The notes under the pieces: model-generated
Told to the model about the DNA's origin: nothing
The model's input: the letters and a program-made list of their open reading frames with translations, nothing else
The model's database searches: none
Position numbers and translations under genes: made by a program
Shown here: piece by piece, positions 44,936 through 55,670 of the stretch
How positions within the stretch are numbered: position 1 is the first letter of the stretch
Layout of the letters: the number at the start of each line of letters is the position of its first letter
Assembly (NCBI GenBank): GCA_905221605.1
Contig: CAJNDS010000113.1
Span: 760,674-824,673, forward strand
Direction: 5' to 3'
Length of the DNA: 64,000 bases
DNA from: Symbiodinium natans
Taxonomy: Eukaryota; Sar; Dinophyceae; Suessiales; Symbiodiniaceae

Positions 44936-45270
44936 CTCTGGGCATCTTTGAACATAAACCTTACATGTATGTTTAATAGAAAATATTTGTGTGTGCTATA
45001 CATTGTATATTGCATGGTATATACAAACATTATCAATATTGCACATTAGAAAATAAATTCTGATAAGTTCTATTCGGTAAAACATTTTTAATTATTAGGT
45101 TATATACACAACACATCCCTGAGGGTGAGATCCGGCGGGTTTGGGCTTATTAGGGTTTAAAGTACTGCCTGGCATGGGGTTCGGCATGAGGTTCAGGGAG
45201 TCAGTGGGTACAGTTTGAGGTTCCTGGGTTTAGGGTTTAGGGTTTGGGGTTTGGGGTTTAGGGGTCCTCT

Positions 45271-45971
45271 GCGCTGAGGCAAAATATGCAACAGGGGCCC
45301 CCCGCAACCCAGCCACTTCGCGAGAACCGACTCAAAAAGAAAAGGGATCCTTCCTTTCTTCACGGTCCCACCAAGAATATTACACACAAAAAACACATAC
45401 ACACACACATATATATATATATGTATACACTGACTATTCTAGACTATGACCCTAATATATAGCTCAATCACGCTAGGGAGTATTCCGGCACCCTGGGCCG
45501 ACCCAAAAGCGCACCATCCAGTAATATGAGGAGCTTCCATCCTCCCAACAAGGGTTTAGGTTTAGGGTTTAGGGCTTAGGGCTAGGGTTTAGGGTTTAGG
45601 GTTTAGGGGAATCCCCAAACCCTAAACCCTAAACGTTAAGGGCACTGAGGACTGCTGCAAGCGCCCCAGCGCTCCCCATCTTCAAGCAGACCCTGAGACT
45701 AAGGGAGGGAGCCGCATAAGGGACCTTAGGAGTAGGGTGTACCTAGGGGTATTTAGGGGCTACTTAATTATACAAGGACTATCAGGTATCGAAGCTTATG
45801 TAGGGGAATGAGATTCAGGGCCCCTGCAAACCCTAAACCCTAAAACCTAAACCCTAAACCCTAAACCCTCCTTACAGCCCTTAAACCCTGGACTGGGCAT
45901 GCCGGCAGTTGCGGCACCCGCCAGGGAGGTCTCCAGCTCAAGGATCTTGGCCTTGACTTTGTGGAGGGTAA
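45271..45971 (-). CDS. Exon cluster lying between two kinase motifs
   Basis: About 45971-45892 (VKAKILELETSLAGAATAGM, coiled-coil like), about 45695-45633 (VCLKMGSAGALAAVL), about 45550-45478 (WKLLILLDGALLGRPRVPEY), about 45400-45271 (GGTVKKGRIPFLFESVLAKW and LGCGGPLLHILPQRRGP). All are on the minus strand between the LADFG and APE exons, so they are either nested or alternative exons, or the kinase motifs belong to different genes. Confidence 0.42.
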
Positions 45972-46202
45972 ACCGGCTTAGGGTTTAGGGTTTAGGGTTT
46001 AGGGTTTAGGGTTTTTAAGAACCCTTAAGGGGATCTTCTTTTGCCTCCCAAGGCTCCGCCGAAATCCGAAGTCGAGCCCCAACCCCTGCCAAAGCACGTA
46101 GAAACACCAACTCAACCCTGGGTTTAGGGTTTAGGGTTTAGGGTTTAGGGTTTAGGGTTTAGGGTTTAGGGCTTGAACCCCAAGCCACCACAGGAAGGCT
46201 AC

Positions 46203-46247
46203 CGAACAGGCCGCGCTGGGGACGCGCGCGATGCCAAAATCCGCAAG
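46203..46247 (-). CDS. Protein kinase exon, DFG motif
   Basis: Acceptor GTGCCAAG, then 15 codons LADFGIARVPSAACS, donor TCG-GTAGCC (phase 0 both ends). LADFG-x-AR is the magnesium-binding loop of Ser/Thr kinases. It joins in phase to VIGTPHYFAPE at 44935. The upstream partner should be the HRDVKPAN exon (55735-55671), 9.4 kb away, with the AP2-domain gene lying between on the same strand. Confidence 0.78.
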
Positions 46248-46400
46248 CTTGGCACAAGGAAGCCCGGAATGGCAAGGCTCCTACAGGTTTAGGGTTTAGG
46301 GTTACTAGGGTTTAGGGTTACTAGGGTTTAGGGTTTAGGGCTAGGGTTTAGGGTTTAGGGCCGTTTTTGTGCTGTTGCTTGTTCATTGTTCGGCTCGCTG

Positions 46401-46699
46401 GGGGTTAAGGGCATGGCGTCTGCTCTCAAAGTTCCGATGACAGGCTTGCAGGGCTTGTAGATGCTGACTCGGTGTTGGGGTCTAGGTCTTTGCTCTTGCA
46501 GGGCATTGGGGGGGGGTTTAGTCTGGGTCTAGGGTCTAGGGTCTAGGGTCGAGGGTCGAGGGTCGAGGGTCTGGGGTCTAGGGTCTAGGGTCTAGGGTTT
46601 AGGGTTTAGGTTTAGGGTTTAGGGTTTCGGGCTTAGGGTTGCAGAGGTTCCCCATCACTTTTCGCCGCAACTGTGGCTCCCCCAATGGGTTCTTGGCTT
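46401..46699 (-). CDS. Two candidate exons
   Basis: About 46699-46640 (NPLGEPQLRRKVMGNLCNP) and about 46470-46401 (HLQALQACHRNFESRRHALN, acceptor CGAGTCAG). Between them is a (GGGTCTA)n variant array (46510-46610). No family is recognised. Confidence 0.4.
46515..46610. repeat. Variant array (GGGTCTA)n
   Basis: Units GGGTCTA with GGGTCGA and GGGTCTG, then GGGTTTA. A local seven-base variant of the telomeric unit. Confidence 0.88.
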
Positions 46700-46819
46700 C
46701 AGGCCTTGCGGGTTACTGCACAGAGGCCCATAAACCCTCGGGTTCAGGGTTTAGGGTTTAAGGTTTAAGTGAGCAGTTTTTTTTTTCATTGTGTGGGGTG
46801 TTGTAATGGCATGGGTATC

Positions 46820-47035
46820 CTACGCGGGCCTACGCGTCAGCTCATGTTTAGTAGGCGCGCGGCCTACGCGCGGAGTATGTTGTTGACGTGTGCCTACGCG
46901 GACCTACGCGGCAAGCATAGACAACCTACGCGGACCTACGCGCCCATACTGCATAGACTTGCCTACGCGGACCCTACGCAAACCTACGCCCTGCAGGCAA
47001 AATGCTACGCGGCCGACTTTCAATGATCGCGTCTC
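46820..47035. repeat. CCTACGCGGA minisatellite
   Basis: About ten spaced copies of CCTACGCG(G/C)(A/G) with irregular spacers, rich in CpG. There is no telomeric unit inside. Confidence 0.8.
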
Positions 47036-47914
47036 TACGTAGCCTTGCTCGTAGAAAAAAACGCTGCTCAAGTGTTCAGGGTTTAGTGTTTAGGCCCCGA
47101 AAGTCCTGTCGAGTAAGCTGGAGTTTAGCCCTTTGTGAAGCTGGACTTGCTGACTGCCAGACGCCCTAAACCCCAAACCCTGGGCCCCAAAGCCTAAAAC
47201 CCTAAACCCTAAACCCTAAACCCTACACCCTGAACCCAACAACTAAACGCCGGACTGAACCCAATATCCGGTAAGCGCATGCCCTGATACTGCTTTAGCC
47301 AGGATTTCCGTTTTAAAGGTTCAGGGTGGGTTTGAAGGTTTTAGGGCCTAGGGCTTTAGGTCCTAGGGGTTGGGCTGCATAGACCCTCTAAGCCCAACCC
47401 CTCTCAACCCTGGATAGCCAATCCCCAGAGCCTAACACCCTCTAAACCCCTAAACCCGAGCTCAACAAACCCCATGAATCTTAAGGCTCAGGGTTAGGGT
47501 TTCAGGTTAAACAGGTGCGCTAGACCCTCAACCCCAAACCCTGAACTCCAAACCGTAAACCCCAAATCCTGAACTCTTAATACCCAACAAACCCGAACTT
47601 TCAAGGCGTGAGAGCTCACAGCTCGCGGACGCTCGCAGCGGATGCTGGCGAATTAAAACGGCTTGGGGGTGAGTTGGGGTTTGGGCTTGGCTGAAGGATG
47701 AGGCTTAATTTATGATTTGTATGTTAGGGCTTAGGAATTATGATTACGATTATGACTACATGGGTAGTTCTCTAATTTCAGGTCCCTTTGTTGGGGTCCC
47801 CTGTGTCGTACGGCACCCTTAAAGGATCCCCCAAAAAAGGGACCCTGTTTGAGAACCACCCAAATCATTGTAGCTTCCAGTTTCGGAATCGCGTCTCCGG
47901 GCAGGTGCCTCTCC

Positions 47915-50900
47915 TCACTGCTTTTTCTCCTTGTGCTGCTCCTTCTGCTGCTTGAAGGCCACCGACTGACTCCAGGCCTCCGCCACCTCCTTCTCCAAGA
48001 GATCTTCGGGCCCTCGTCCCGAATGGCTCGAAGTGTGGGAGCCCTATTGAGCAGCTTCCCTCGAGTTCCCGTGAACCCCGAACTTCGTGGCCATCTCGGC
48101 CTTCAGCGCTTTGGAGCTCGGTCGGCTCGCTCCTTCTCCCGCTGCTTGCGCCAGGCCACCGCCTGATTCCAGGCCTTCTCCACCTCCTTCGCCGAGAGGT
48201 CCTTGGGCCGGCACCTCTTGTGCCTGTTCTTCCCTCCGACATTGCACTGCGCATGCCAGGCCTTCTCTCCGAGGACCCACCTCACATTCTTCTCCGGCCC
48301 GAGCGGCTCGAAGTGCGGGACCTCCGAGAGCCGCTGCACCTCCTCGTCGTGCAGGCCCCACTTCTTGGCCAGCTCCCACGCCTTGGCCTCGGCCTCCACC
48401 AGCGTCTTGAAGGTGCCGCCTTCGCGCTTCTTGGTGTGGGGGTTGGTGAGTACGACCCGAAAAGTTCCTCCTGTGTTGCTTGTGACGCCAATCACTGTGG
48501 AACCGGTGGCTTTGGGCTTCGAGGGCTGCAGCTTGCCCTGGCGCACCAGCTCCTCACGCCACACCTTGGCCTCCTCCAATGAGGCCGCCACCGCCTCCTC
48601 CTCAGAGAGGCCCTCTTTCATGTGCTTGGAGATAAGGAAGTTGAGCTGCTTCCGCTTGCCGGCTTCCTGCCACTGCACTCGCCAGCTCGCAGTTTCTTTT
48701 TTCCAGCAAATGTTTCGCACCCCGCTCTGGCGCTGAAACCGTCTAAAGAGCGGTTCGCGCCTGTCTTCGCAAGCCTGGAGTCCGGAAGCACAGCAAGCGA
48801 CGCCCTGCAGCAGCTCACCAATTACATCTTTGATGGCCAGCCAAGAACTCCCAGCTGCAGCATCTTGAATATCTCCGACCTTCTCCTCAAACTTGTCGAT
48901 CTTCACATGGACGAAACCGAGCACATGCTCAATCACTCGGAAATCATAGTGGCTGGTCCGCCACATGCGAAGAGCCCGAAGCAACAGCGACCGCACCCGT
49001 CTCTGTAGATCATGATTGGCACCCGGGTCTGTGTGCGCCATTGCCTGGCCTGACTCTTTAGCCTCAGCCTCTTCTTCTTGCGCCAACGCCTGGGGGCTAT
49101 TCTGGCTTCCGACTTCTCTCAGGAGCTCCAAGTACAGAACCCCCCGAAGAGTTTCAAGTATCTATATACTACAAATATGAGGAGATCTTCCCCTAAGCCT
49201 TACGCCCTAGTGAAGTTCGATATAGGATATAGGAAGGAACTTGTAGCCTACCCTAAACTCTGAACGCTAAACCCTAAACCCCAAACCCATAAACCCCCAC
49301 CTTTCTGCGTGGAGCTGCAAGAGCCGTGGCCGCCATGCTGACGACCTCAGCCAGCTCCCCCTCACTGAGATTCCTCCATGGGCGCCTGGCGACCTTCCGG
49401 GTTTAGGGTTTAGGGTTTATGGTTTAGGGCTTAGGGCTAGGATTTGGGGTCTTGGCTTAGGGCTTTGGGGTTTAGCGCTAGGGTTTATGGGTTTAGGGTT
49501 TAGGGTTTTAGGGCTCAGGGCTTGGGGTTTAGGGCTTAGGCAAACAGCTTAGTGTTTGGGGTTTAGGACCTCCTCAGCTTGGCGGAGGCGCTCCAGCTTC
49601 TGCACATCATCCAGGAAACCCCACTGGTTTATCCTTCTGCAGAGCTGCAGATGCTGGCTGGACGCGCCGAGAGATGCTGGGCTTTCGTAGAAAGGTTCGT
49701 CGTCATCGGGCACAACAACCTGGGAGACGACCAGAGACCAAAAACCGCAACACTGTCTTCTTCCTAAGATGGACTATATGGACCACATCCTGATGTAGTA
49801 GTCCCCAAGGGGCTACATCAGCTGTTGCACTCTCGTGCATTGCGGCCACAGCGAGCGCTTGGTCTGTCTGCGGGCGGCAGCAGCGGAACTTGTCGAGAGT
49901 CTTTTGCAGCTGGTCCGCTGCCTGTCTCCAGACCTCGGGGTATAGGGTGCTGGGGCTCCTACATGCTGAATGAGCTCGAAGAAGTATAGTTGCATTCCAT
50001 AAACATAATAACAGGGATTGAAGTAGCATCAGGTACCCAAGTTCAAGAGTAACCTAGGAGTAACAGGGTGCCCTTTTTGGTTGAGCGGGGCTTGTAAGGG
50101 AACCCAACAAAAAGGGAATAAGGGCGAACTCGGGGTCCTAGCCCTAAACCCTAAACCAGAAACCCTTACAAAGGGAATGAGGGCCTACTCTGGGTCCTCG
50201 TATGGTTTATCCAAGGGACCTCGCTGACCTTTCCCATCGTGAAGGCCGACTGCAGCGCCGTCTTCGCATCTGGTAGGACCACCTTACGGACCAAACGAAC
50301 CCCAAAAGGGTTTAGTGTTTACCCTGGCCCCGATTTACCTACATCTTCAAGGTTATACCGTTATGCCTACTACATAGGGGGTACTTACTACTAAATTGTA
50401 GGTAAACAGGGTCCGAGGTAGGGCTTTTCAGGTTTATGGTATAGTGGGGATGAATTGTGGTAGTATAGGATATATGAACACAATACGAAAGTTCGCCATC
50501 TGGTCCCCAAGGCACTTCCAAACGTTCAGGTAGGAGGCCACCTCCCAACTTGGCGACGTATTTCCGCAAGAGCTTGATCTCAGCCGTCTTTGGAATGCGG
50601 GCTTTCCTTGGTTTTGGGAACCGACCCTTGAAAGTATCAGCCACGAACCTCTTGGAGAGGTACATGAGAACCCCGATTATGTAGCTGAATTCCCGATGAA
50701 AAAAACAGAACAGAACGCAGACTTGCAAGACGCAGCCCTGCCCTCGCGCGTTTTCATACTTCTCAAGTAACCAAGGTGAAAAAAAGGGTTAAACTGAGGA
50801 AGCCCAAAAAGTTTAAAGTTCAACTATTGGCCAAGTAAGCCCTACTTTGCAGTAGACCCTGGAAACAAAGAAAATACTTTGTGGGTTTTGGTAGCTATTG

Positions 50901-51501
50901 TAGGAACCCAGAACCAAAAAAAGTATTCAAGTATAGTGCTCCAAAACCCAGTAAGTATAGAAGAGCTGGCAGGTTTCGGGCCATACGCGATCCACGACGC
51001 GACATGCGCAGCGTGCTTTCGCACATCTTCTTTGTCAAAGCGATCCAATTCCTGCAAGTACTTGCTGATCCTGGGTGAGACTCTGGTACCTAAAGAACGC
51101 CAAAACCTACTTGTTTTGTAGGTTCCCTAAGAATCCTCTAAAGGATATTAGTATAAGAACCTACAAACAAGTAGGTCTTGGGTTCTTAGGGTAGGCTTTC
51201 GGGTTGGACAGAATCTGGGTCATGTACGGCTTATGTTGATTTGTTTGCAGATTCTAGCTACTTACGGATAGGCTTCAGCTCACTGAAAACGAATCGCAGC
51301 TATGATCAGCTTAGGGTTTAGGGTAGGGTTTAGGGCTTAAAGTATTCTGAACCAAAGAAGTCGGAAAGACACCAATTCCTAAATCCAGTCCGGCATCACC
51401 CATGACTTGTTTGCCTGGGCATGGTATCTGCGAGCGTGCTTACGCCACAGCTGCTTCTTGATGGAGCTGCTTGACAGGTTTCTGCTTTGCCGGATGGCCA
51501 T
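47915..51501 (-). CDS. AP2-like domain protein, eight-exon model
   Basis: Exons: 51501-51444 (ATG; MAIRQSRNLSSSS), 51089-50948 (YLQELDRFDKEDVRKHAAHV), 50684-50516 (YIIGVLMYLSKRFVADTFKG), 50282-about 50220 (VVLPDAKTALQSAFTMGKVS), about 49960-49817 (TLYPEVWRQAADQLQKTLDK), 49719-49570 (DDDEPFYESPASLGASSQHL), 49393-49301 (WRNLSEGELAEVVSMAATAL), 49161-48103. Exon 8 holds three AP2-like repeats: SGVRNICWKKETASWRVQW; VIGVTSNTGGTFRVVLTN; NVRWVLGEKAWHAQCNV. Such domains bind DNA in alveolate and plant regulators, so a nuclear DNA-binding role is likely. Phases agree at all joins except exon 4/5. Intron 6 (49394-49569) is almost wholly CCCTAAA-like; intron 7 starts with TTTAGGG-like sequence. Below the stop, 47915-48102 repeats the third AP2 tail with frameshifts. 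Confidence 0.7.
49790..49821. repeat. 32 bp imperfect palindrome in the AP2 gene
   Basis: CTGATGTAG TAGTCCCCAAGGGG CTACATCAG, at the donor of intron 5 (exon end 49817). The CCCCAAGG core is the terminal sequence of introner family 1. Confidence 0.75.
51100..51181. mobile_element. Introner family 7, complete 82 bp copy
   Basis: Inverted repeats CCAAAACCTACTTGTTTTGT / ACAAACAAGTAGGTCTTGG. It lies just upstream of the acceptor of exon 2 of the AP2 gene model. A partial relative is at 9722-9780. Confidence 0.82.
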
Positions 51502-51599
51502 GTGTTCGGATCAGATGCCTTAAACCCTAAACCCTAAACCCTAAGCCCTAAACCCCCCGCCCCCCCCCCGCCGTTGTCGGATGCTCTTCTATCCCGAAA

Positions 51600-52740
51600 C
51601 CCTAAAACCCTAAACCCCCCAAAAGCCATGAGTCGACAATTCAAAAGCACAAGCGTCATATCCGACCCCCCCTGGTCCCCGATGTATCATGCCTGAAGTC
51701 AGAGACCGCTTGCCGTTTTGGAAGATCAAATCACGACGGCAACGCTTTTCGGGAATCCGCCGACCCCAGCGGTAGCAGGGCGGCGTCAGTGAAGACCCCC
51801 CACCGCCCTCACCGCCCTCACCCGCTCTCACAGCATGCTGCTCATGACACCTTGAATTGGAGTGTTTTTGCATTGTTTGGCTTCAGTGCATGCCCAAACC
51901 CCACCACCCATCGCCCTCACCCATGACGCCTTGAATTGGACCTTTGACCCCCCCCCACCCCATCCATTCAGGTGGTTTAAAGGGTCCAGTGCATGCCCGA
52001 CCACCCCCTGACCAATCTCTAGTGTTTTAAGCATTCCAGTCCATGCCCGCCCTGACCGCCCTCACCGCTCTCACCGCTCTCATCACTCCCCCTCCCTATG
52101 CCCCCCAGTCCACCCCTCCCTGACACCAACCCTTTGCCCTCAACCCCCCACCCTCGACTCTGAAACCCCACCCCCCCCCACCCCCCCCATCCCTTCCCTC
52201 CTAGGCCCCTACCCCCTACTCCGCCCTGACAAATCTCTAGTTTGAGGGATTCCAATCCAAGCCCGCCCTAACCGCCTCCCCGCTCTCATCACTCCCCTGC
52301 CTTCCGCCCCCAACTCCACCAACCCTCAACCGTCACCTCCCCTGTCCACCCGCCGCGCTCCACCCTGCCTTCCGCCCCAACCCTCTCACCAGAGCTGGTC
52401 AAATGAGTCAGGCCCCCCTTTCCGCCAGCCGCCCCCACCCTCTCCCACTCCCACTCCCTAACCCTCCCACCAACCCTCCCCAGCCCTCATCATTACCCCC
52501 TCCCACCATCGTGCACCATCCGACCGCCCCCCGCTCTCACCGCTCTCATCGCTTCTTCATCTCTATGCCCCCCAGTCCACCCCTGCCTTCCGCCCCCAAC
52601 TCCCTAATCCGACACCAACCCTCTACCGTCACCCCCCACACCCCCCACCCCTTTCCACCCCCACCCACCCCCACCCCCCCCGCCCCCGCCCCCCCCGCCT
52701 GCCCGCGCTCCACCCTGCCTTCCGCCCCAATGCGACTGTC
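51600..52740. repeat. C-rich diverged tandem block without telomeric arrays
   Basis: Recurring segments: GCCCGCCCTGACCGCCCTCA, CACCGCTCTCATCACTCCC, CTGCCTTCCGCCCC and CAATCTCTAGT...ATTCCAGTCC, spaced irregularly at about 100-200 bp. ORFs over it are proline- or glycine-rich artefacts on both strands. I see no supported gene. Confidence 0.7.
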
Positions 52741-53880
52741 TTGCATCTGGGGTCGGCGGCACTGGCGGTAGCCATTAAATCCGGCCCCCGCGCCGCCCGT
52801 GGTCCAGGGCGGAGCCCGCGTCGCACTAAAGCGCTAGCTTTAAGGGGCGAGCGCCCGAGCCGCCGACCCCGCCCAAAACTGCTTCAAATTCGCGCGGGGC
52901 CCTTCGGGAGGCCTCCAAAACGGCATCCAAGAAGACGCAACACGCGGTGGTGCGAAAAGCACGAAAACCTCGTAAAAACCATGGTTTTTTACGAAAAACC
53001 GAGGCCACAAAACACCCGCAACACCCCATTAAACCCTCACGGGCGCGCATCATCGGCCCTAGCTTTTCACATGGGGCGCGCGCCAGGCCGAAACCACGTT
53101 TTTCAAGGTTTGGGGGGGGTACCGGAAGCCCAAAACCAGGCGAGCATCATGAGCATCAGCAGCCCTGGCCCGCGGCCCCAAGGCAATAAAAAACGCTGAA
53201 AAACGCTGAAATCACCGTAAATACCGTGTTTTTATGAGGTTTTTCACGCGTGCCTCCGACCCCCACCCCTGTTGCCCTTGACCCGCCCCCAAAGTGCGCA
53301 TCATCGAAACCCACGTCCGGGGGGGGGTCTGCTGATGCTGCTGATGCGCGGGGTCCGGGCGCATCATCCAGCCATCGTTTCTCATGGGCTTTGGGGGGCC
53401 GTCGGGGCCGACGGCCCAGAGACCCAGCTGATGCTCATGATGCTCGGTTTGGGGGGGGTTCCAACAGCAGAAAACCTCGTAAATACCGAGTGTTTTGTGG
53501 GTCCACGTAAAAATGCCCCTAAAATCGCTAATTTTACGCGCTCGAACGGCTTCGTGCCTACAAAACACCCGAACAGCAGGACCCCGAATGCCCTTAAGGG
53601 CATTCGGGGTCTTGCTTTTGGGGGTTTCGTGGGCACGCAAGCGTTCAAGCACATACAATCGGCGTGTTTAAGGGGGTTTTGGATGGCCTGGGGGAGGCCG
53701 CTGATGCTCATGATGCTCCCTTTCCTGGGTCCCAAAAGGCTTCCCAAGCCCAAAAACACGTGTTTACAGCGTTTTCTAAAGGTTTTTCGAAGGCAAAACG
53801 CATGCATAGAATGCTTTTAAGGCCCCCAAACCAACCCCACTGATGCTCCTGATGCGGGTGCGCGCGCGCGCGCGCGGCGC
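52741..53880. repeat. Dispersed repeat block with GATGCTCATGATGC motif
   Basis: The motif CTGATGCTCATGATGC (or its complement) occurs near 53145, 53335, 53430, 53700 and 53840, and again near 54625, 54655 and 54695. Between copies are similar segments AAAACCTCGTAAA...ACC and ...TACAAAACACCC. The overlapping ORFs in all frames are mutually exclusive and repetitive, so I annotate no gene. Confidence 0.65.
53580..53611. repeat. Perfect 32 bp palindrome
   Basis: GACCCCGAATGCCCTT followed by its exact reverse complement, with no spacer, so it can extrude as a cruciform or mark a fold-back junction. It lies inside the GATGCTCATGATGC repeat block. Confidence 0.9.
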
Positions 53881-53887
53881 GCGCGCG

Positions 53888-53949
<62 letters not shown>

Positions 53950-54350
53950 GGGGGGGACGAAGGCAGGAGAAAGAGACACAGAGAGAAGGAGACGAAAAAT
54001 GAAATAGAGAAAGGAAAAGAAACAGAGAAAGAGAAAGAGAAGGAGAAAGGAGAAAAGAGAAACGAGAAAAGAGAAAACAGAAAACAGAAAGACAAAGAGA
54101 AAGAGAAAGAAAAAGAGAAAGAGACAGAGAAGGAGAAAGAGAATCCGAAAGAGAAAGAGAAAAGACAAAAGAGAAAACAGAAAGAGGAAATAAGGAAGCG
54201 CAGGAGAAGTAAGAGGAGAAAGAGAAAGACAGAGAAAAAGAAACACTGGCAAGTAGAGAGAGGAAGGAACAAAGACATAAAAAAAACCACGCGAGAGAGC
54301 GAGAGGAGAGAGACAAAGACAAAGGACAAAGAAAAGGGAAAGAGAAGACA
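53865..54350. repeat. (GC)n, 60 bp G-run and 400 bp polypurine tract
   Basis: 53865-53890 alternates C/G, 53891-53948 is nearly all G, and 53950-54350 is almost purely A/G (GAGAAAGAGA-like). The 140-220 residue ORFs on the minus strand (FSLSLSFSF...) are translations of the polypyrimidine complement. Such tracts can form Z-DNA, quadruplex and triplex structures. Confidence 0.9.
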
Positions 54351-54764
54351 GTGCCAAGGTTCAAGGTTTCGTGCTTTGGGGGGGCGGGGGCCGGCCCGTG
54401 CCGCTAGGCCTGAAATCGGGCAGCGCGAGGTCCCCAAAGGACCGAGCAAATGCGGACCTTTTAGCCCGGGTCGTCCCGGGAATAGCCTTGCTGGCCGCTG
54501 GCCTTCTGCGAAGCAGAATTAGGCCGGACGCCAGTGCCGCCGACCCCCGCGTGCCGCCGGTGAACGGTTTTTTTTTTTTCGTGGTTTTTTGCGTCGCCAC
54601 GGAGGCCCCCAGAGGGCGCGCATCATGAGCATCAGCGGGTCCAGCCCGGCGCGCATCAGGAGCATCAGCGGCTCCCGGGGCGGGACCCCGGGGGCGCATC
54701 AGGAGCATGATGCCCCCCAAAGGGCGGGCATAAGCGACGTGTCTAAGCCCGGGGCTAGGAAAAA

Positions 54765-54905
54765 GTGAGTTTAGGGGCCTTATAAAGTGCTTAGAAACGT
54801 TAAGGGAGTCTAGGAGCCTCAAACGCTTAGAGATTTGAAGGGAGTTTAGGGGCCTGAAAAAGATTTTAAGGGAGTTTAGGGGCCTCAACATGCTTAGAAA
54901 CTGCT
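54765..54905. repeat. Short tandem repeats, about 45 bp period
   Basis: Three to four diverged copies of AAGGGAGTTTAGGGGCCT...GCTTAGAAA. The GTTTAGGGG core resembles the telomeric unit, at the boundary where telomeric arrays resume. Confidence 0.7.
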
Positions 54906-55154
54906 CGCCCCGGGCTTCTGCGTGCGCTGCCCGCCCATGGGCGCAGCCCCTTAAAATATATTACGGAAGTCTCCATTTTTTGCAAATACCAAAAAGGCAG
55001 TACCACAACATTGATACCTATTAAACAGCAACGCATCCTTCCTCACGAAGAACTTCAAGCAACCTTTAGCTAGGATGTCCCTTCAAGCCCTTTGAAAACA
55101 TTCCTACATTGACATGTAGTCCTGTTAAACCCAATAATGGAAAATACGACATGC

Positions 55155-55240
55155 CTTTAGGGCCTACCGAGTTCAGTTCCTTGCACAAGAACACAGTAGG
55201 CGCGCGGGAGCTGTTTACCCCATCACACAACCTCTGGTGG
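55155..55240 (-). CDS. Candidate exon
   Basis: Reads LPRAYCVLVQGTE with donor G-GTAGGCCC. That donor opens an element (CGACATGCCTTTAGGGCCTACC side) also seen at 3240-3290. Location below the kinase HRD exon suggests the same transcription unit or the next gene. No family is recognised. Confidence 0.35.
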
Positions 55241-55362
55241 TTTAAACCCTAAACCCTGAGCCCTAAGGCCCTAAGCCCTAGGCCCTAAGCCCTACGCCCT
55301 AGGCCCTAACCCCCTAACCCAATCAAAGAAGCCTATCATCCGAAACCCTACGCCCTAAGCCC

Positions 55363-55487
55363 TACTTGGAGGTTCAGGGAACTTAGAACCCCTATTATAA
55401 CTGCACGTATACGCCCCCGTAAGTTCCTCTAAGTAGGTTATAAGTAGCGTTATATTTGGGGTCATAAGTACCCATGACCCTCCAAGC
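55363..55487. mobile_element. Introner family 3, complete copy
   Basis: Inverted repeats TACTTGGAGGTTCAGG / CATGACCCTCCAAG. Other copies: 5243-5368 (with a CCCTAAA array inside), 42123-42300, 43941-44070 and 63110-63172. Confidence 0.82.
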
Positions 55488-55670
55488 AATAAACTCAACT
55501 CCGACTTCGACAAGGAATGGAGAATAGGCCCTCATAGGCAGGTTTGGGGGTCCCTTCATTCTCCCTTAAAAGCCCTCAACCCCTCAACCCTCAACCCTAA
55601 ACCCTGCATACACCTCAAAACCTCTAAGCCCTGAACCCCCTAAACCACCTTAAACCCCCCAACGCCAGAC

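Noticed and set aside
46030-46075. Second DFG-like string (LDFGFRRSLG) on the minus strand
   Set aside because: It lacks the DFG-x-AR context and has no phase fit to the APE exon. The LADFGIAR exon at 46203-46247 is far better.
52403-53820. Overlapping ORFs of 120-180 residues on both strands
   Set aside because: Repeat-derived: the frames conflict and all cover the GATGCTCATGATGC or C-rich repeats.
53708-54449. ORFs of 190-220 residues rich in Phe, Ser and Leu
   Set aside because: They translate the polypurine tract and the G-run. All three minus frames are open, with no domain.
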